In this document: piece by piece, positions 46,298 to 56,926 of the stretch
Layout of the letters: every line of letters begins with the position of its first letter
Position numbering within the stretch: the first letter of the stretch is position 1
From: Rhexocercosporidium sp. MPI-PUGE-AT-0058
Taxonomy: Eukaryota; Ascomycota; Leotiomycetes; Helotiales
Length of the DNA stretch: 64,000 nt
Assembly (NCBI GenBank): GCA_020746875.1
Contig: JAGTJL010000004.1
Span: forward strand, 1,240,001-1,304,000
Direction: 5' to 3'
Translations under genes and position numbers: made by a program
Notes under the pieces: generated by a model
What the model saw: the letters and a program-made list of their open reading frames with translations, nothing else
Database searches by the model: none
What the model was told of the DNA's origin: nothing

Positions 46298-47096
46298 TTT
46301 GCTTGGTTAAGGGGTAAATCAGAACCCGAGCTATGCTGTGGACCTACATATGTAGATTTTAGTGGAGCGAACTTTCAAAGTCCGTTCGCTGTATCCCGTA
46401 ATTTTACTTTTGAGTCAATCCTAAAAGGCAAGAGTAGTGACTTTGAGAATCCGGAAACGATTTCCTTGTTAGGATTGGTGGGAACATTTGAAGCTCTGAA
46501 GCTCGAGATTCATTGGTGTTTACCCTTCCGCCTTGTTGTACAGTTTTGGTTGGGCAGCTTACCGAGGCTCGTTAAGCACCGAGGGGTGCTAGCTCACTGA
46601 CCGTACTAGTACACCACTGTTATTTACAATACAAACCTTTAGGAGTACCCCTTTCACGGTCCAAGCGAAACACAAATATTTTAACAGATACGCCTTAAAG
46701 TTTGCGTATTATATTTCTTACAGTAAAGGTTCAATATTCAGGAAAATTCTCAAAACCTCAAAGGCTGTCTATTTAAGATAAAAACCCACTTTTTGGTGCG
46801 CCTCATCTTCAGGCGCATCTTTGCCAGAAGGTGGTCTGCGCCTACAAGAGCAGAAGGCTAGGGCGAGCATCACGGACAGAAGAGCAGTTTTACGTCAACC
46901 AAAGGTAAAAAAAAAGTTGAATAAAGGGAGGACTTCTCTTGTAGTTCCTGATACGGAAATGCAATTAGTGGAGTTATCACTACTGGCCGTGGCAATATCA
47001 TTAGATCCACGAATCACACCTGTTAAAAGATTTCAAACGCGGAGAAAATCTTGACTCTTTCATTTACCAAAATAAGGTAAAAATTGCTTCACAGAC
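46298..47096. other. Non-coding flank of the tRNA gene
   Basis: No gene supported; short open frames (46286-46600, 46821-47054) have no recognisable features. Confidence 0.45.
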
Positions 47097-47253
47097 GTCC
47101 GTTTGGCCGAGTGGTCTAAGGCGATGGTTTTAAGAAAAGCGCAAGCTTGAAAAACACCATTATCATTACGATGCGTGAGGTAAGATAATTATTGTACCTG
47201 AAAATGCCATGAACTTGTACTAACATTGAGAAGTTCGAACCTCACAGCGGACA
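47097..47253 (+). tRNA. tRNA-Leu(UAA) with a normal intron plus a spliceosomal-type insert
   Basis: Acceptor GTCCGTT (47097-47103) pairs with AGCGGAC (47246-47252; one G-U), followed by discriminator A 47253. The D-stem is GCC/GGC with A-box TGGCCGAGTGG. Anticodon stem ATGGT (47124-47128) pairs with ACCAT (47156-47160), and anticodon TAA is at 47131-47133. A 20-nt intron follows position 37 (47135-47154), the standard place. The variable arm (47161-47174) has ATC/GAT. The T-stem GTGAG (47175-47179) pairs perfectly with CTCAC (47241-47245), but its loop TTCGAAC (47234-47240) is separated from the 5' half of the stem by 54 nt. Without both inserts the RNA is 83 nt, normal for Leu. T runs at 47264-47267 and 47270-47273 suit Pol III termination. 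Confidence 0.88.
47180..47233 (+). other. 54-nt spliceosomal-type intron inside the tRNA gene
   Basis: It begins GTAAGA, holds a perfect TACTAAC at 47218-47224 and ends AAG at 47233, ten bases after the branch A. It interrupts the gene exactly between positions 53 and 54. Its exit leaves a perfect T-arm; no other nearby GT/AG pair does. Its last bases plus the T-loop (AGTTCGAACC) keep an approximate B-box. An earlier GAG at 47230 is an alternative but would leave three extra bases. Confidence 0.75.
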
Positions 47254-47626
47254 AAAGCTTTCATTTTGCTTTTGCTTCGCTTTATTGCCCTCTCTGCCTA
47301 AAGTGGGTGGCCGATAATCGCTGGCAAGCATCGGCTCAATCAAGTAGACAGAAATACAGCCAATCTTCGCTGCATAAAAGAGTCTCAAATCACAATTTGC
47401 TTACTATGATATTGTCTAGTGAATGAATAGACCTTTTTCTAGTCCCCCATTTGAAATTTCAAGAACGGAAGCTTTGATACACTAATATATTTGATATTAC
47501 AATGGTTATATTCTTCTCGCCTTGATTGCTCTAAAAGCAGCCAACTCTTATCAGCGAGGGGCAACACCGATAAGCATCTTCATATTTGAACCCCTCCCCT
47601 CCATTCAATCATCCTCAACATTCAAA
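47254..47626. other. Intergenic, tRNA terminator and promoter of next gene
   Basis: T runs directly after the tRNA, then no feature up to the dioxygenase start. Confidence 0.5.
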
Positions 47627-48617
47627 ATGGCACCCTCACGCTCCTCTCCAGAACCCCCCTCAGCAGCCCAAGGCCTCACAAAAGACCAACTTGCAGCCTT
47701 CGAACGCGATGGCTACCTCATCATCCCTGACGCCCTCTCCCCCTCCAAGGTCTCCGAGCTCCTCACAGAAACCCATTCCCTGCTTGACAACTTCTCCCTC
47801 TCCGAACATCCCATGACGAAGTTCTCAACAGGAGAAAAGAGCGATCACGTAGGAGATGACTACTTCCTCAGCAGTGGTGATAAGATTCGGTTCTTCTTCG
47901 AAGAAGGTAGACTTCTAATTCCTAATTCCCACTTCCCCAGATAGACCTCACTAACAAACTCCAGATGCTTTCGACCCAGCCGGCAACCTTACCAAACCCA
48001 AAGCCCTCGCCATAAACAAGATAGGTCATTACCTACACGCCCTCTCCCCACCATTCGCATCCCTCCTCTCCCCCTCCTCCACCCACTCCCCGTCACTCAT
48101 CGCGCGATCCCTCGGTTTCCGCAAGCCGCAGTGCCTACAGAGCATGATCATCTGCAAGCAACCCGAGATAGGCGGCGCCGTGCCCCCGCATCAAGACAGC
48201 ACATTCCTGTACACGAACCCGCCAAGCGCGGTGGGGTTCTGGTACGCGCTGGAAGATGCGACGGTTGAGAATGGGTGTTTGAGTTTCTTACCAGGGAGTC
48301 ATAGGAGTGCGGAGGTGGCGCAGAGGTTTGTGAGGAGGGCAGATGGGAAGGGGACGGAGTTTGTGGATAATGAGGGAGCGAGATTCCCGGTTGGTGGGGA
48401 GTTTGGGGGAGAGGACAGGGGACGGGAGTATGTGCTGGGAGAGGTTAAGGCTGGGTCGCTGGTGCTGATTCATGGGAATTTGTTGCATAAGAGTGAGAAG
48501 AATGTTAGTAAGAAGGGGAGGATCATATACACTTTCCATGTTATCGAAGGAGAAGGTGCCGTCTATGATGAGAGGAATTGGTTACAGCCTCCAAAGGAAG
48601 GCTTCACGAATTTATAA
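47627..48617 (+). CDS. Phytanoyl-CoA dioxygenase (PhyH)-family protein
   Basis: Exons 47627-47906 and 47965-48617 give 310 residues. It matches the PHYHD1-type PhyH family of Fe(II)/2-oxoglutarate oxygenases. LTKDQLAAFERDGYLIIPDAL opens the fold. The HxD metal pair is in PPHQDSTFLYT, and the distal His is in VLIHGNLLHKSEKNVS, followed by the Arg of KKGRIIYTFH that would hold 2-oxoglutarate. SMIICKQPEIGGAVPPHQD and ALEDATVENGCLSFLPGSH are conserved blocks. The active site appears complete. No peroxisomal SKL-type end is seen (it ends EGFTNL). The substrate is unknown. An in-frame codon run upstream to 47522 is non-conserved. Confidence 0.88.
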
Positions 48618-48772
48618 TGGAAGCGTGCTCTGGGGTTGTTCATAATGCTTAATGAATATTGACCCAGTGGATCACCTCCCACGGTAATGTGCATCATACA
48701 AATAACAAACGATCATGCCACAATGCATGAGTAGCTTTTGAGACTCTAGCCTGGAAGTTGCAATCCAACACC

Positions 48773-51700
48773 TCATCCTCTAGCATATGGGTGGAAGCCT
48801 CTGTTGCCGCCCCTACCACCGCCTCGATAGTTCGCGCCAGGCTTACCGGCATTCTTTGGACCAGTTGGCGCATTTGCTGGAGGAGCACTTTGAGGCCCGG
48901 TCTGAGGAGGAACCGAGCCCCTATTGCTTCCACCACGACTACCTTGAAATCCCCCACGAGCTCCCCCCCCACTAGGAACATTTGGTTGAGGAACATCATC
49001 ATACATTCCCTCCCATGATGTAGGTCCACCGCCCATGCCTTGACCGTATCCTCCACCCTGTCCGTATTGACCTTGCTCACGTCCACCACCTCGTCGCATT
49101 TGTTGTTGCTCATACTTCTGCTGCTCGAACATTTGCTGTTCATAGGCATTGTATCCTGGCGTGCCGATTCGTCCACCTGGGTTGCTTCCTCCACCAGTAG
49201 CATAGTTGTTCCCCATACCTGCACCACCGCCCATACCTGCTCCTCCCATGCCAGCTCCTCCACCCATCCCTGCAGCACCCATATTCTGCATTTGCATTTG
49301 TTGCATTTGCTGCATCTGTTGCATCATAGCTGGGTTCATGCCTTGCATACCAGCCATCCCAGCACTAGGACTTTGAGGGCTTTGACTACGGTTGCCTTGC
49401 TGCATTTGTTGTTGCATGGCTTGCATCTGTTGCACTTGCATCATCATGGCTGGGTTCATTCCACCCGCCATAGGCATACCTCGTCCACCTCCCATAGCCA
49501 TTTGCTGTTGCATCATAGCGAAGTATTGTTGCATGCGTTGCCAGTACTGAGCCATGACCTGAGGGGTCATACCACCTGGGGCCATTTGATTGCCACCACC
49601 TTGCTGAACTTGGTTGGAGTTTTGGTTCTCATTCTCGCCTCCTTTTCGAAATCGTCCTCCTCGACCACTGCGATCTTCTTCCTCTCTCATGTTGCCGCGG
49701 GGTTGGGCCTTCTTGACCTCGATTGGCTTGCCGAGAATCTCGAGTGGTGAGTCTAAGCAGGCTTCAACTGCGGCCTCGCTATCGAATGTGACGAATCCGA
49801 AGCCTCGTGGTCTGCCGGTGTCCTTGTCCATCATAAGGGTGGCATCAACGACTCGGCCGAACTGCATGAAGTACTCTTTGAAGTCTTGTTCGGTTGCCTC
49901 CTGGCTGACACCACCGACGAAGATCTTGCTGGTACGTTCCTGCTCGTCTCGGGGAATTGCCCTTTTTGGGTCGATCTTGCAATAGGCGCGTGAGCTTTTG
50001 TCTCTGGTAGGGGGAAGATTTTTGGAAGGGTATTGACGTAAAGAATTGGAGGGAGTTTGGAAATCGGGTCTTACGATTTTGCCATCGAGATAATGTTCCT
50101 TCACCATCACAATGTTAACAGTACGGGCATCTTTGAAGGTCAAAAAGCCGAAGCCTCTTGAACGACCTGAAGCGCCATCTCTCATCACAGTACACTCCAG
50201 AACCTCACCAAACTGAGAGAAGTACTCTTTCAGTGATTCTAAGATCTCAAGTCAGAAAACTTACAGGGGTGAGAACGCCGTGGCGGTAACTCACGATCGG
50301 TCGTCTCCCAGTTCAAACCACCAATGAACATCTTCCTGCAAAATCATGACTGGTTAGCGAATGAACTAACAACAGTAACAAGAACAATAAAATGTCTGCT
50401 ATGAAGAGAAACCCAGGGTTGGCGGAAATTGGAACGTCGTTTCGTTGTCTCGGATCCCTTGGTTTGGAACATGGGGAATGCTTCGCTTGAGGAGGTGGCT
50501 AGCCATGGGAAGAATTTCAACACTTTCAGGTCGTTTGGCTCGTAATGTGAAGGTACAAGGTCGTTGATGAATGCGCGGAATGACAGAATACGCAGGGAGA
50601 GTCGAAGAACATCCATCCGTTTTGTGGGCAGAGCTTCCGTAGCGTCTCACACACCCTGAATATCTTTGCCATCCCATGCCACTGCGAATCCGGGAGAGGT
50701 AGTCATGCAATGAAGAATGACACTGCAAGATATCCAAGAACAATCGTGTCTTTTGCTATCGTGATGCTAGGTACTGGCGTCGAACGCTATGCGCTGCCTT
50801 CTGCTCTAGCCTATCTGTGGCCTCCTCTGATGCTCTATGAAGATTATCTCGACAATAGGCTATGTAGTAGGCTTGACTATGGCCGCTGTTGATGTCGATT
50901 GCATGAGTCGATATCAGTTTCCTTGCAATCCTCTCAAGATGCCTGTGCATATCCCTCTGAAGCTGTCCAAGTCTTGATTCCATTGTCATTGTGCGGCAAC
51001 TCAGTGCTTCATGGCATCCATCCAACTACCCAGCATTTTCAACGATTGAGAGTTGTCCGACACTCCAACGACATATATCGCTCCCTCACACCTAGTCCCT
51101 CCCAGATCATCTGGTCATTCCTATGCACTGCGATAACCAAACCCCTTCCTTCTTTCATCCATCAGGACAACAGAACACATTCCAAGGTCATGCATTCAAG
51201 CCAATGTGCATCATATCCAATGATGTTGTGTCGGTAAGTGGTAGCAAATAAGTTCCGATAGCGCAGGAGGACTATCTGGAAAGAGCCACATATGTACCAA
51301 AGTCAAGCACCACGCACTTCTTCGCACGAGGTAAAAAGAAAATCGATAATATCTTACCCGTCTTCCTTAATTCCAGGTCCATGGGCTTCATGGGTGACTG
51401 GAGCATCGTAATTATTGCCATTGTTTTGGCCCAGGTTGAAGTCAATCTCATCATCCATGTCTTGATCTCCACCATTGTAAGCCTCCTCGCCACCTTGGCC
51501 GTTCTGCTCGGTAAGTTCATGCGATTCTTCGACCTTCACCTCCTCTTGTACAGGTTCGGTCTTCAATTCAACTTCTTGAGCAGCCGGCTTCGGCGCAACG
51601 ACATCATCTGCGTACCTAGAGATGGTATTAGTACATTAGTTAGGCTAAGAATGGGGAGTAGAATGTGGTTGGTAGATATGACTTGTGTGATTGATAGGAT

Positions 51701-51827
51701 GGGCGCGAAGATGAAAGCTGCTGCTTGTTGCACAGGACCTGTTGTTGGAGAGCTAGGCAGTACCACATCTAGGGTTTACTTACAGATCGGCGAAGAGATC
51801 CTCCTCAAAGTTGTCAGGTTCTGCCAT
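48773..51827 (-). CDS. HRP1: Hrp1/Nab4-type two-RRM mRNA-binding protein
   Basis: Five exons (51827-51784, 51615-51358, 50335-50295, 50238-50075, 49975-48773) give 569 residues. RRM1 shows KMFIGGLNWET (RNP2) and SRGFGFLTF (RNP1); RRM2 shows KIFVGGVSQEAT and PRGFGFVTF, joined by the linker IDPKRAIPRDEQERTS. The C-terminus is rich in Met, Gln and Gly, with MQQ runs and RGG motifs and a basic PY-like end (HPYARG). The acidic N-terminus is in exons 1-2. Yeast Hrp1 is the cleavage factor IB subunit that binds UA-rich RNA and shuttles between nucleus and cytoplasm. Intron 2 is 1,022 nt, very long for this genome. Intron 4 (99 nt, within RRM1) is stop-free and in frame. Confidence 0.92.
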
Positions 51828-52286
51828 CTTGGCGGGGCGGTTGCTTCAACAGTCTGCTAGATTATTAGTGAAGAAGAGTCGCGTGTGTAAGTTGTGACGT
51901 GGGTGCCTCCTGAGGAGAGGGCTGTAGAAATGAGCAGAGTTGTTATCCGCGTGCGGCGAGAATCAGAAAGTTGCCTAGGTACAGGTAGAATAGAAGGAGA
52001 AAGGGAGTGTCAAAAGGCCGTGGCCAAGTTCTGCAATCGGAGAGAAGGAAGGGTGGAGTTGAGTGTGATGGTGGTGATGGTGAAAAGGAGACCACACCAG
52101 AGCCTTGATGTTGCGGGTTGACAAGAGTGGCGCTAAAAAACCCGCGCCAAGCTGATTCGAGGACGGCTGATGGGACTGGCGGCTCAGCCTACGCCGATGA
52201 AGCAACGAACTTGGAGCTTTCTAAGCTTCAGGAATGAAGCATACAACCAAGGTCTCCGGGTCTTGCCAATATGTTTTCTTCTTCAA
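51828..52286. promoter_or_regulatory. Divergent promoter region, Hrp1 / Gyp1
   Basis: The two genes start outward from this 460-bp gap. An ATG at 52271, out of frame with the preferred Gyp1 start, lies at its right edge. Confidence 0.45.
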
Positions 52287-54448
52287 ATGGCAGTAAGAAA
52301 CCGGTGCAGCAGGTTAGTCTAATTCCGCAAAATTTAATAGGAGACGAGGCTGATCGTACATTGAAGGAGATGGTTCAAGTTGGTCAGTTCAAATCCCCCA
52401 CCAAAGAATCCCGAAGCAAATGCATTGCGACTCTTCCCAATTATGACTCTGGACACAAGCTGACATGTCTCATATTTCATAGAAAGATCCGAGTATGTTA
52501 CGATTTCTTATTACAACTTTCCTGCCTTGAATCCACGTACGACAGCACATGGAGAGCGGGGTACATGGTGGGCTAAATGGAAACTGTTCGCTGACTTGGA
52601 ATGCTAGATCCTCCTCCCCATTCTGGCGGACTCGGACTGCAGAAGGACGACGCGATCCATCTCCTAAGAAGCAATCTGCGCGGGAGCCAGGTCTGGTTGT
52701 TGGTGCCTCATACTCGCATGCGGACATGATGAGATTCGACAACCTGTAAGGGTTTCAAACATCTGTTGGGAAAACAGCTATTCACATTGGCCACAGATCT
52801 CTATCCGCAAATTCGACGCGCCCACGGACACCCCCATCTTCTTCGTCACATAAGTCCCGGAGCGATACCCCTCCCCTTCATCGTGGATCATCTGGTCTAA
52901 CGTCCCCGCCACCAAGAAGAAACTATACAGACTTCTTGTCAAACACGAACAACGATTGGAACGCAGACGAAGAAGCGGATGAATATGACGACTATGGGTA
53001 CGACAATGATGACGGGGACGACTTTGGACTACCCAGTATATCTAGTATGAAGCGGAAGACCAAGAAGGGCCCAGAACAGACTAGCTCTGACAATGGAGGG
53101 AATCTATCGCAATTTGGCCACGGCCTGCAGGGAGGCTTTGGTGGATTTGGGACCAGAAGGCTTTCGAACAGTGCCGATATTGCCATTGAGCGCCCAACAC
53201 CAAGCTATCCAGTTGCAAAGAAGACCGAGGGAAAGATCCTACGACCACAGTACAAGGAAATCCTTAGAGACCCTGCCAACTCTCTGCATCTTATCAACCA
53301 TCCACCTGTACCAACGAATGCAACGCCAAAGGAAGTAGATGTGCATTCGGCCCGTATAACGAGGATCAACAAGTTCAAAAAGATCCTTCAAGCAACTTCA
53401 ATTAATTTGACGGAACTCAGAGCTGCAGCTTGGTCTGGTGTTCCCGAAGAAGTGCGGGCAATGACATGGCAGCTGTTACTCGGCTATCTCCCGACCAGCA
53501 GCGAACGTCGCGTAGGAACACTGGAGCGCAAGAGGAAAGAATACCTAGACGGCGTGAGGCAGGCATTTGAGAGAGGCGGAAATAGTTCTGGGCAGTCGGG
53601 CAAAATAAGGGGTCTAGACGAAGCAATCTGGCATCAGATTAGCATTGACGTGCCTCGAACAAACCCTCACTTGGAGCTTTACAGTTACGAAGCGACCCAG
53701 CGATCCTTGGAGAGAATCCTGTATGTTTGGGCAGTGCGACATCCAGCAAGCGGCTACGTCCAAGGCATCAATGATCTTGTCACACCTTTCTGGCAGGTCT
53801 TCCTCGCAAGTTACATTACGGATTCAGATGTTGAAAGCGGAATGGACCCAGGACAACTTCCAAAGACCGTACTAGATGCCGTAGAGGCAGACACGTTTTG
53901 GTGTATTACCAAGCTCTTGGATGGCATCCAGGATAACTACATTTTTGCGCAGCCTGGCATTCAACGACAAGTTGCGGCACTCCATGACTTGACGGCTAGG
54001 ATAGATGAGCCTCTAGCGAAACATTTGGAGCAAGAGAGCGTTGAATTCATTCAGTTTAGTTTCAGGTGGATGAACTGCCTCCTCATGAGAGAGATTAGCG
54101 TTAGAAACACCATCAGGATGTGGGACACGTACATGGTATGTTTACTTCGTCCCTGTTGCATGGTACAGAAACTAATAAGTAGGGAAGGCTGAAGAGCAAG
54201 GGTTCTCCGAATTTCATCTCTACGTGTGCGTGGCATTTCTGGTCAAATGGTCAGATAAACTGAGAAAGATGGACTTCCAAGAAGTTATGATGTTTCTCCA
54301 AGCGCTGCCGACTAGAGACTGGACCGAGAAGGATATTGAACTTCTCCTGAGCGAAGCGTTCATCTGGCAGTCACTGTTCAAGGGCTCGACTTCTCATCTG
54401 AAAGGCGGCTCAAGCACAACGCCGTCAAATGCCGCTCCTCGAGGGTGA
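52287..54448 (+). CDS. GYP1: TBC-domain RabGAP, Gyp1-like
   Basis: Exons 52287-52312, 52608-52745, 52797-54135 and 54188-54448 give 587 residues. The TBC domain (about residues 235-540) shows WSGVPEEVRAMTWQLLLGYLP, the arginine-finger motif as IDVPRTNPHL, and the glutamine finger YVQGINDLVTPF, then WCITKLLDGIQDNYIF and RWMNCLLMREI. These fit Gyp1, the GAP for Ypt1 at the Golgi. The N-terminus is disordered and Ser/Pro-rich. The start is uncertain: the ATG at 52271 gives an attractive MFSSSNGSKKPVQQ but is out of frame with exon 2 unless other splicing is used, while the ATG at 52287 fits exactly. Either 52271 is an upstream ORF or an indel has occurred. Confidence 0.85.
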
Positions 54449-55055
54449 GCAGCAGGCAAGGCAGAACAGACTAGCAGGGTCTCAGCAACCAAAACCTTGA
54501 TTTGACATCCAACAAACCGGATATGGACTGAAGCAGTTCCAGTTAGCTGCGAGGGTAGGCTTCCCGCTACCAGCCCCCAGCTCCCTCAGCTACCATGGTG
54601 CTATGGGTGATGCCAGTACATAAAGTGGGAGAACTATGGGCCATCAAAGACAGGTCTCAAATGCCGAGCCAAGATATGGGAACAGGCATTTAGAAACCGA
54701 TTGGAAGCACTCGAGTCAGACAGTTGCTACTTTAATAAGGCTCGTGCTGCCGGCAAATTTGACCTCGATGTAGTATAACATATGCTTGAAACATCAAGTC
54801 ACAATGAAAGCACAATCAAGCAGAAGAGTTAACAGTGCAATGAGACCTTTCGAAAAATGCATTTGAATTGTGTATGATTGTGTTACAAGCACCAGGATAT
54901 CCGATTCCATGTGCAAAGAAAGCCAGCATATGGGGTTATATGCAACCTTGGTATCCTGTGTCAAACGCCATCCCATTTCCCATTTGCAACCCCCCATTCC
55001 ATAATCTTATCAAGACAAACCATCCAGCCCAATCATAAAAAAGAAACCTACCTCC
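54449..55055. other. Intergenic between convergent genes
   Basis: 3' flanks of the Gyp1 and NASP-like genes; nothing else seen. Confidence 0.5.
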
Positions 55056-56651
55056 CTACGCGCCAAGCTCAGCATCAGCAACCTCCTCAACCTTAGCCTT
55101 CTTGCTGTCGCTCTCTGCACCATCATCCTCTGCCTTGCGCTTTCCATTCGTCCCGTTGGTAGTCGTAGTCGAAGTCGAAGTCGAAGGCGCATCAGCCTCT
55201 GCAGGCTTGTTCTTCTTGCGAACGAGGCTAGAGAGGTCAGTTGCTGTCTTCTTCGCCTCCTCGATTCTAGCAGCTGCTTCGGCTGGAGATTCGCCTAAAG
55301 TAGCTCCGAGGATGCCACCAGTGTTGTTTACTCCTGCGAGACTGGCTGGTCCGTACAAGGCTTCCTTGACGTCGACCGCTGGTCCCTTCAACTCCGAAAG
55401 CTGATACGTATTAGCACTACCCTAGAATGGTCATTTAAACAGTGTGAATAACTTACTCTCGCTTCCATATCCGCAACGATTTCCTTGACCTCTGCAATCT
55501 GCGATCGCGTGACTTCATTGTCATCAGGGGAAGACGTCTCAGCAAGCTCAACCTCCTTGTTCGCCAACTTGAGCTTAGTGCTCTTGATGGCCAGCTCTAA
55601 CTCTTTGATAGCCTCATCTCTCATGCCTTGGTCGAGATGCGATTCGGACTCGGTGGTTGGCTCTTCGCCTTCTTCATCCTTGGTTCTTGTGATTGAAGCG
55701 AATTCCAAGGCGAGAGAGAGTTTGAAATGAGCTTCGGCAATGATCTCGGACTCTTCAGGGTACATTCCTTGCTTGTAGCCCAGGGCAGCTCTGAAATCGG
55801 TAACTGCGCTAGGGAATCTGGGAGGAGTTAATTATACCCAAATGTGTCAATTTAACGGCACAACATACCTCTCGTTCTCAAGCGAAATCTCAGCCAGGAG
55901 ATCATGAATGTCTGCCAGTCTCTCATTGATATGTCTCGTCATCGGAGAATCACCAACACCTTTTCCCTTGTTGTCACCCTCCTCTGGCTGCTCCAACTTC
56001 TTTGTGAATAGAACCCGCGACAGATCCAGAACCTCGAATGCCACAGCAAGATCATCTTCCTCTTCCTCCTCGCCTTCGCCTTCGCCCTCCTCTGCCTGTA
56101 CATATATTAGCTTGTGAAATAACAGCCTGGCGTTTTGTACTTACATCCTCCGCATCGTCGTCCGAATCCTCAAAATTCTCATCACCAGTAAACTGAAATA
56201 ATGGTTTCTTTGCCTCGACAGCTCCCTCCGCGCTACCATTCTGACCAGCGACAATGGCAACACCCTCCTCAGTAATCTTCTCATCCTCCGTCTTCGTGGC
56301 CTTGGGCGCCTCAACCTTCTTCGCCGTCTTCGCAGTTCCACTCGGTTTCTTCTTCTCACCTCCAGCCTTGCCTCCTAGAACATCGCTCTTGCTCTGGCCG
56401 ACCTTGAAGAGCGAGCGACCGTAGAGGAACAGGATATCCGCATTGTCAGGGGACATCTCGCCATTGAGCTCAGCTTGCAGCTCTGCAGCCCGCGCATACA
56501 GTTCCGCAGCCTCCTCGAAGTTCTTATGCGCATATTTTGCCGTTCCCTTCGCGCAGAGATCTGCGAGGGATACCTTGACGTTGTTGAAGATTTCCATCGC
56601 GGCGGAGGATTCCTCTGAGATGGTAGTTGGCGGCTCTATTGGTTCTGCCAT
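55056..56651 (-). CDS. NASP/Hif1/Sim3-type histone chaperone (SHNi-TPR)
   Basis: Four exons (56651-56145, 56095-55869, 55817-55457, 55400-55056) give 479 residues. TPR units are seen at the start (AKGTAKYAHKNFEEAAELYARAAEL, DILFLYGRSLF) and later (DIHDLLAEISLENERFPSAVTDFRAAL, AEAHFKLSLALEF). An acidic stretch (EEGEGEGEEEEEDD) interrupts the second TPR, the hallmark of the SHNi-TPR family. The C-terminus is basic with GKRKAEDD...SKKAKVEE, a nuclear import signal. These chaperones bind H3-H4 and help Hat1 or centromeric H3 deposition (Sim3). The gene diverges from the polymerase epsilon subunit gene across 275 bp with two ACGCGT boxes. Confidence 0.88.
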
Positions 56652-56926
56652 TGTTGATTATTGGTTTCTGGGAAGGAGTGTGTTTCGAGATTCGTAGATA
56701 CTTGAAGTCGAATCGATTCGAATTAAGGATGATGATTAACGTACGCGTAGTGACGTGACGTCGTGAATTGGTGAATTGAAGAAGGTTGATTGTTGCGTCA
56801 GGTGAGAGTGGTCTGCTTCGCGAGAAATCAACCTCTTTACGCGTAGCAGGTGCAGGTGTCCAGAGCGCGTCTCCCCATCCCCACCAACCTCGAAGACTTC
56901 AAGAATTTTTCGACTTAACAACAAAC
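56652..56926. promoter_or_regulatory. Divergent promoter with two MCB (ACGCGT) boxes
   Basis: ACGCGT occurs at 56743-56748 and 56839-56844 in the 275 bp between the NASP-like and DPB2 starts. ACGCGT is the MluI cell-cycle box bound by MBF (Swi6-Mbp1) in yeasts, driving G1/S genes. Both products act in S phase, which supports a real role, though binding is not shown. Confidence 0.65.

Noticed and set aside
49040..49750. 236-codon open frame opposite Hrp1
   Set aside because: It is the antisense of the Met/Gln/Gly-rich repeat coding region, so its Leu/His/Ser runs are a mirror of that repeat.
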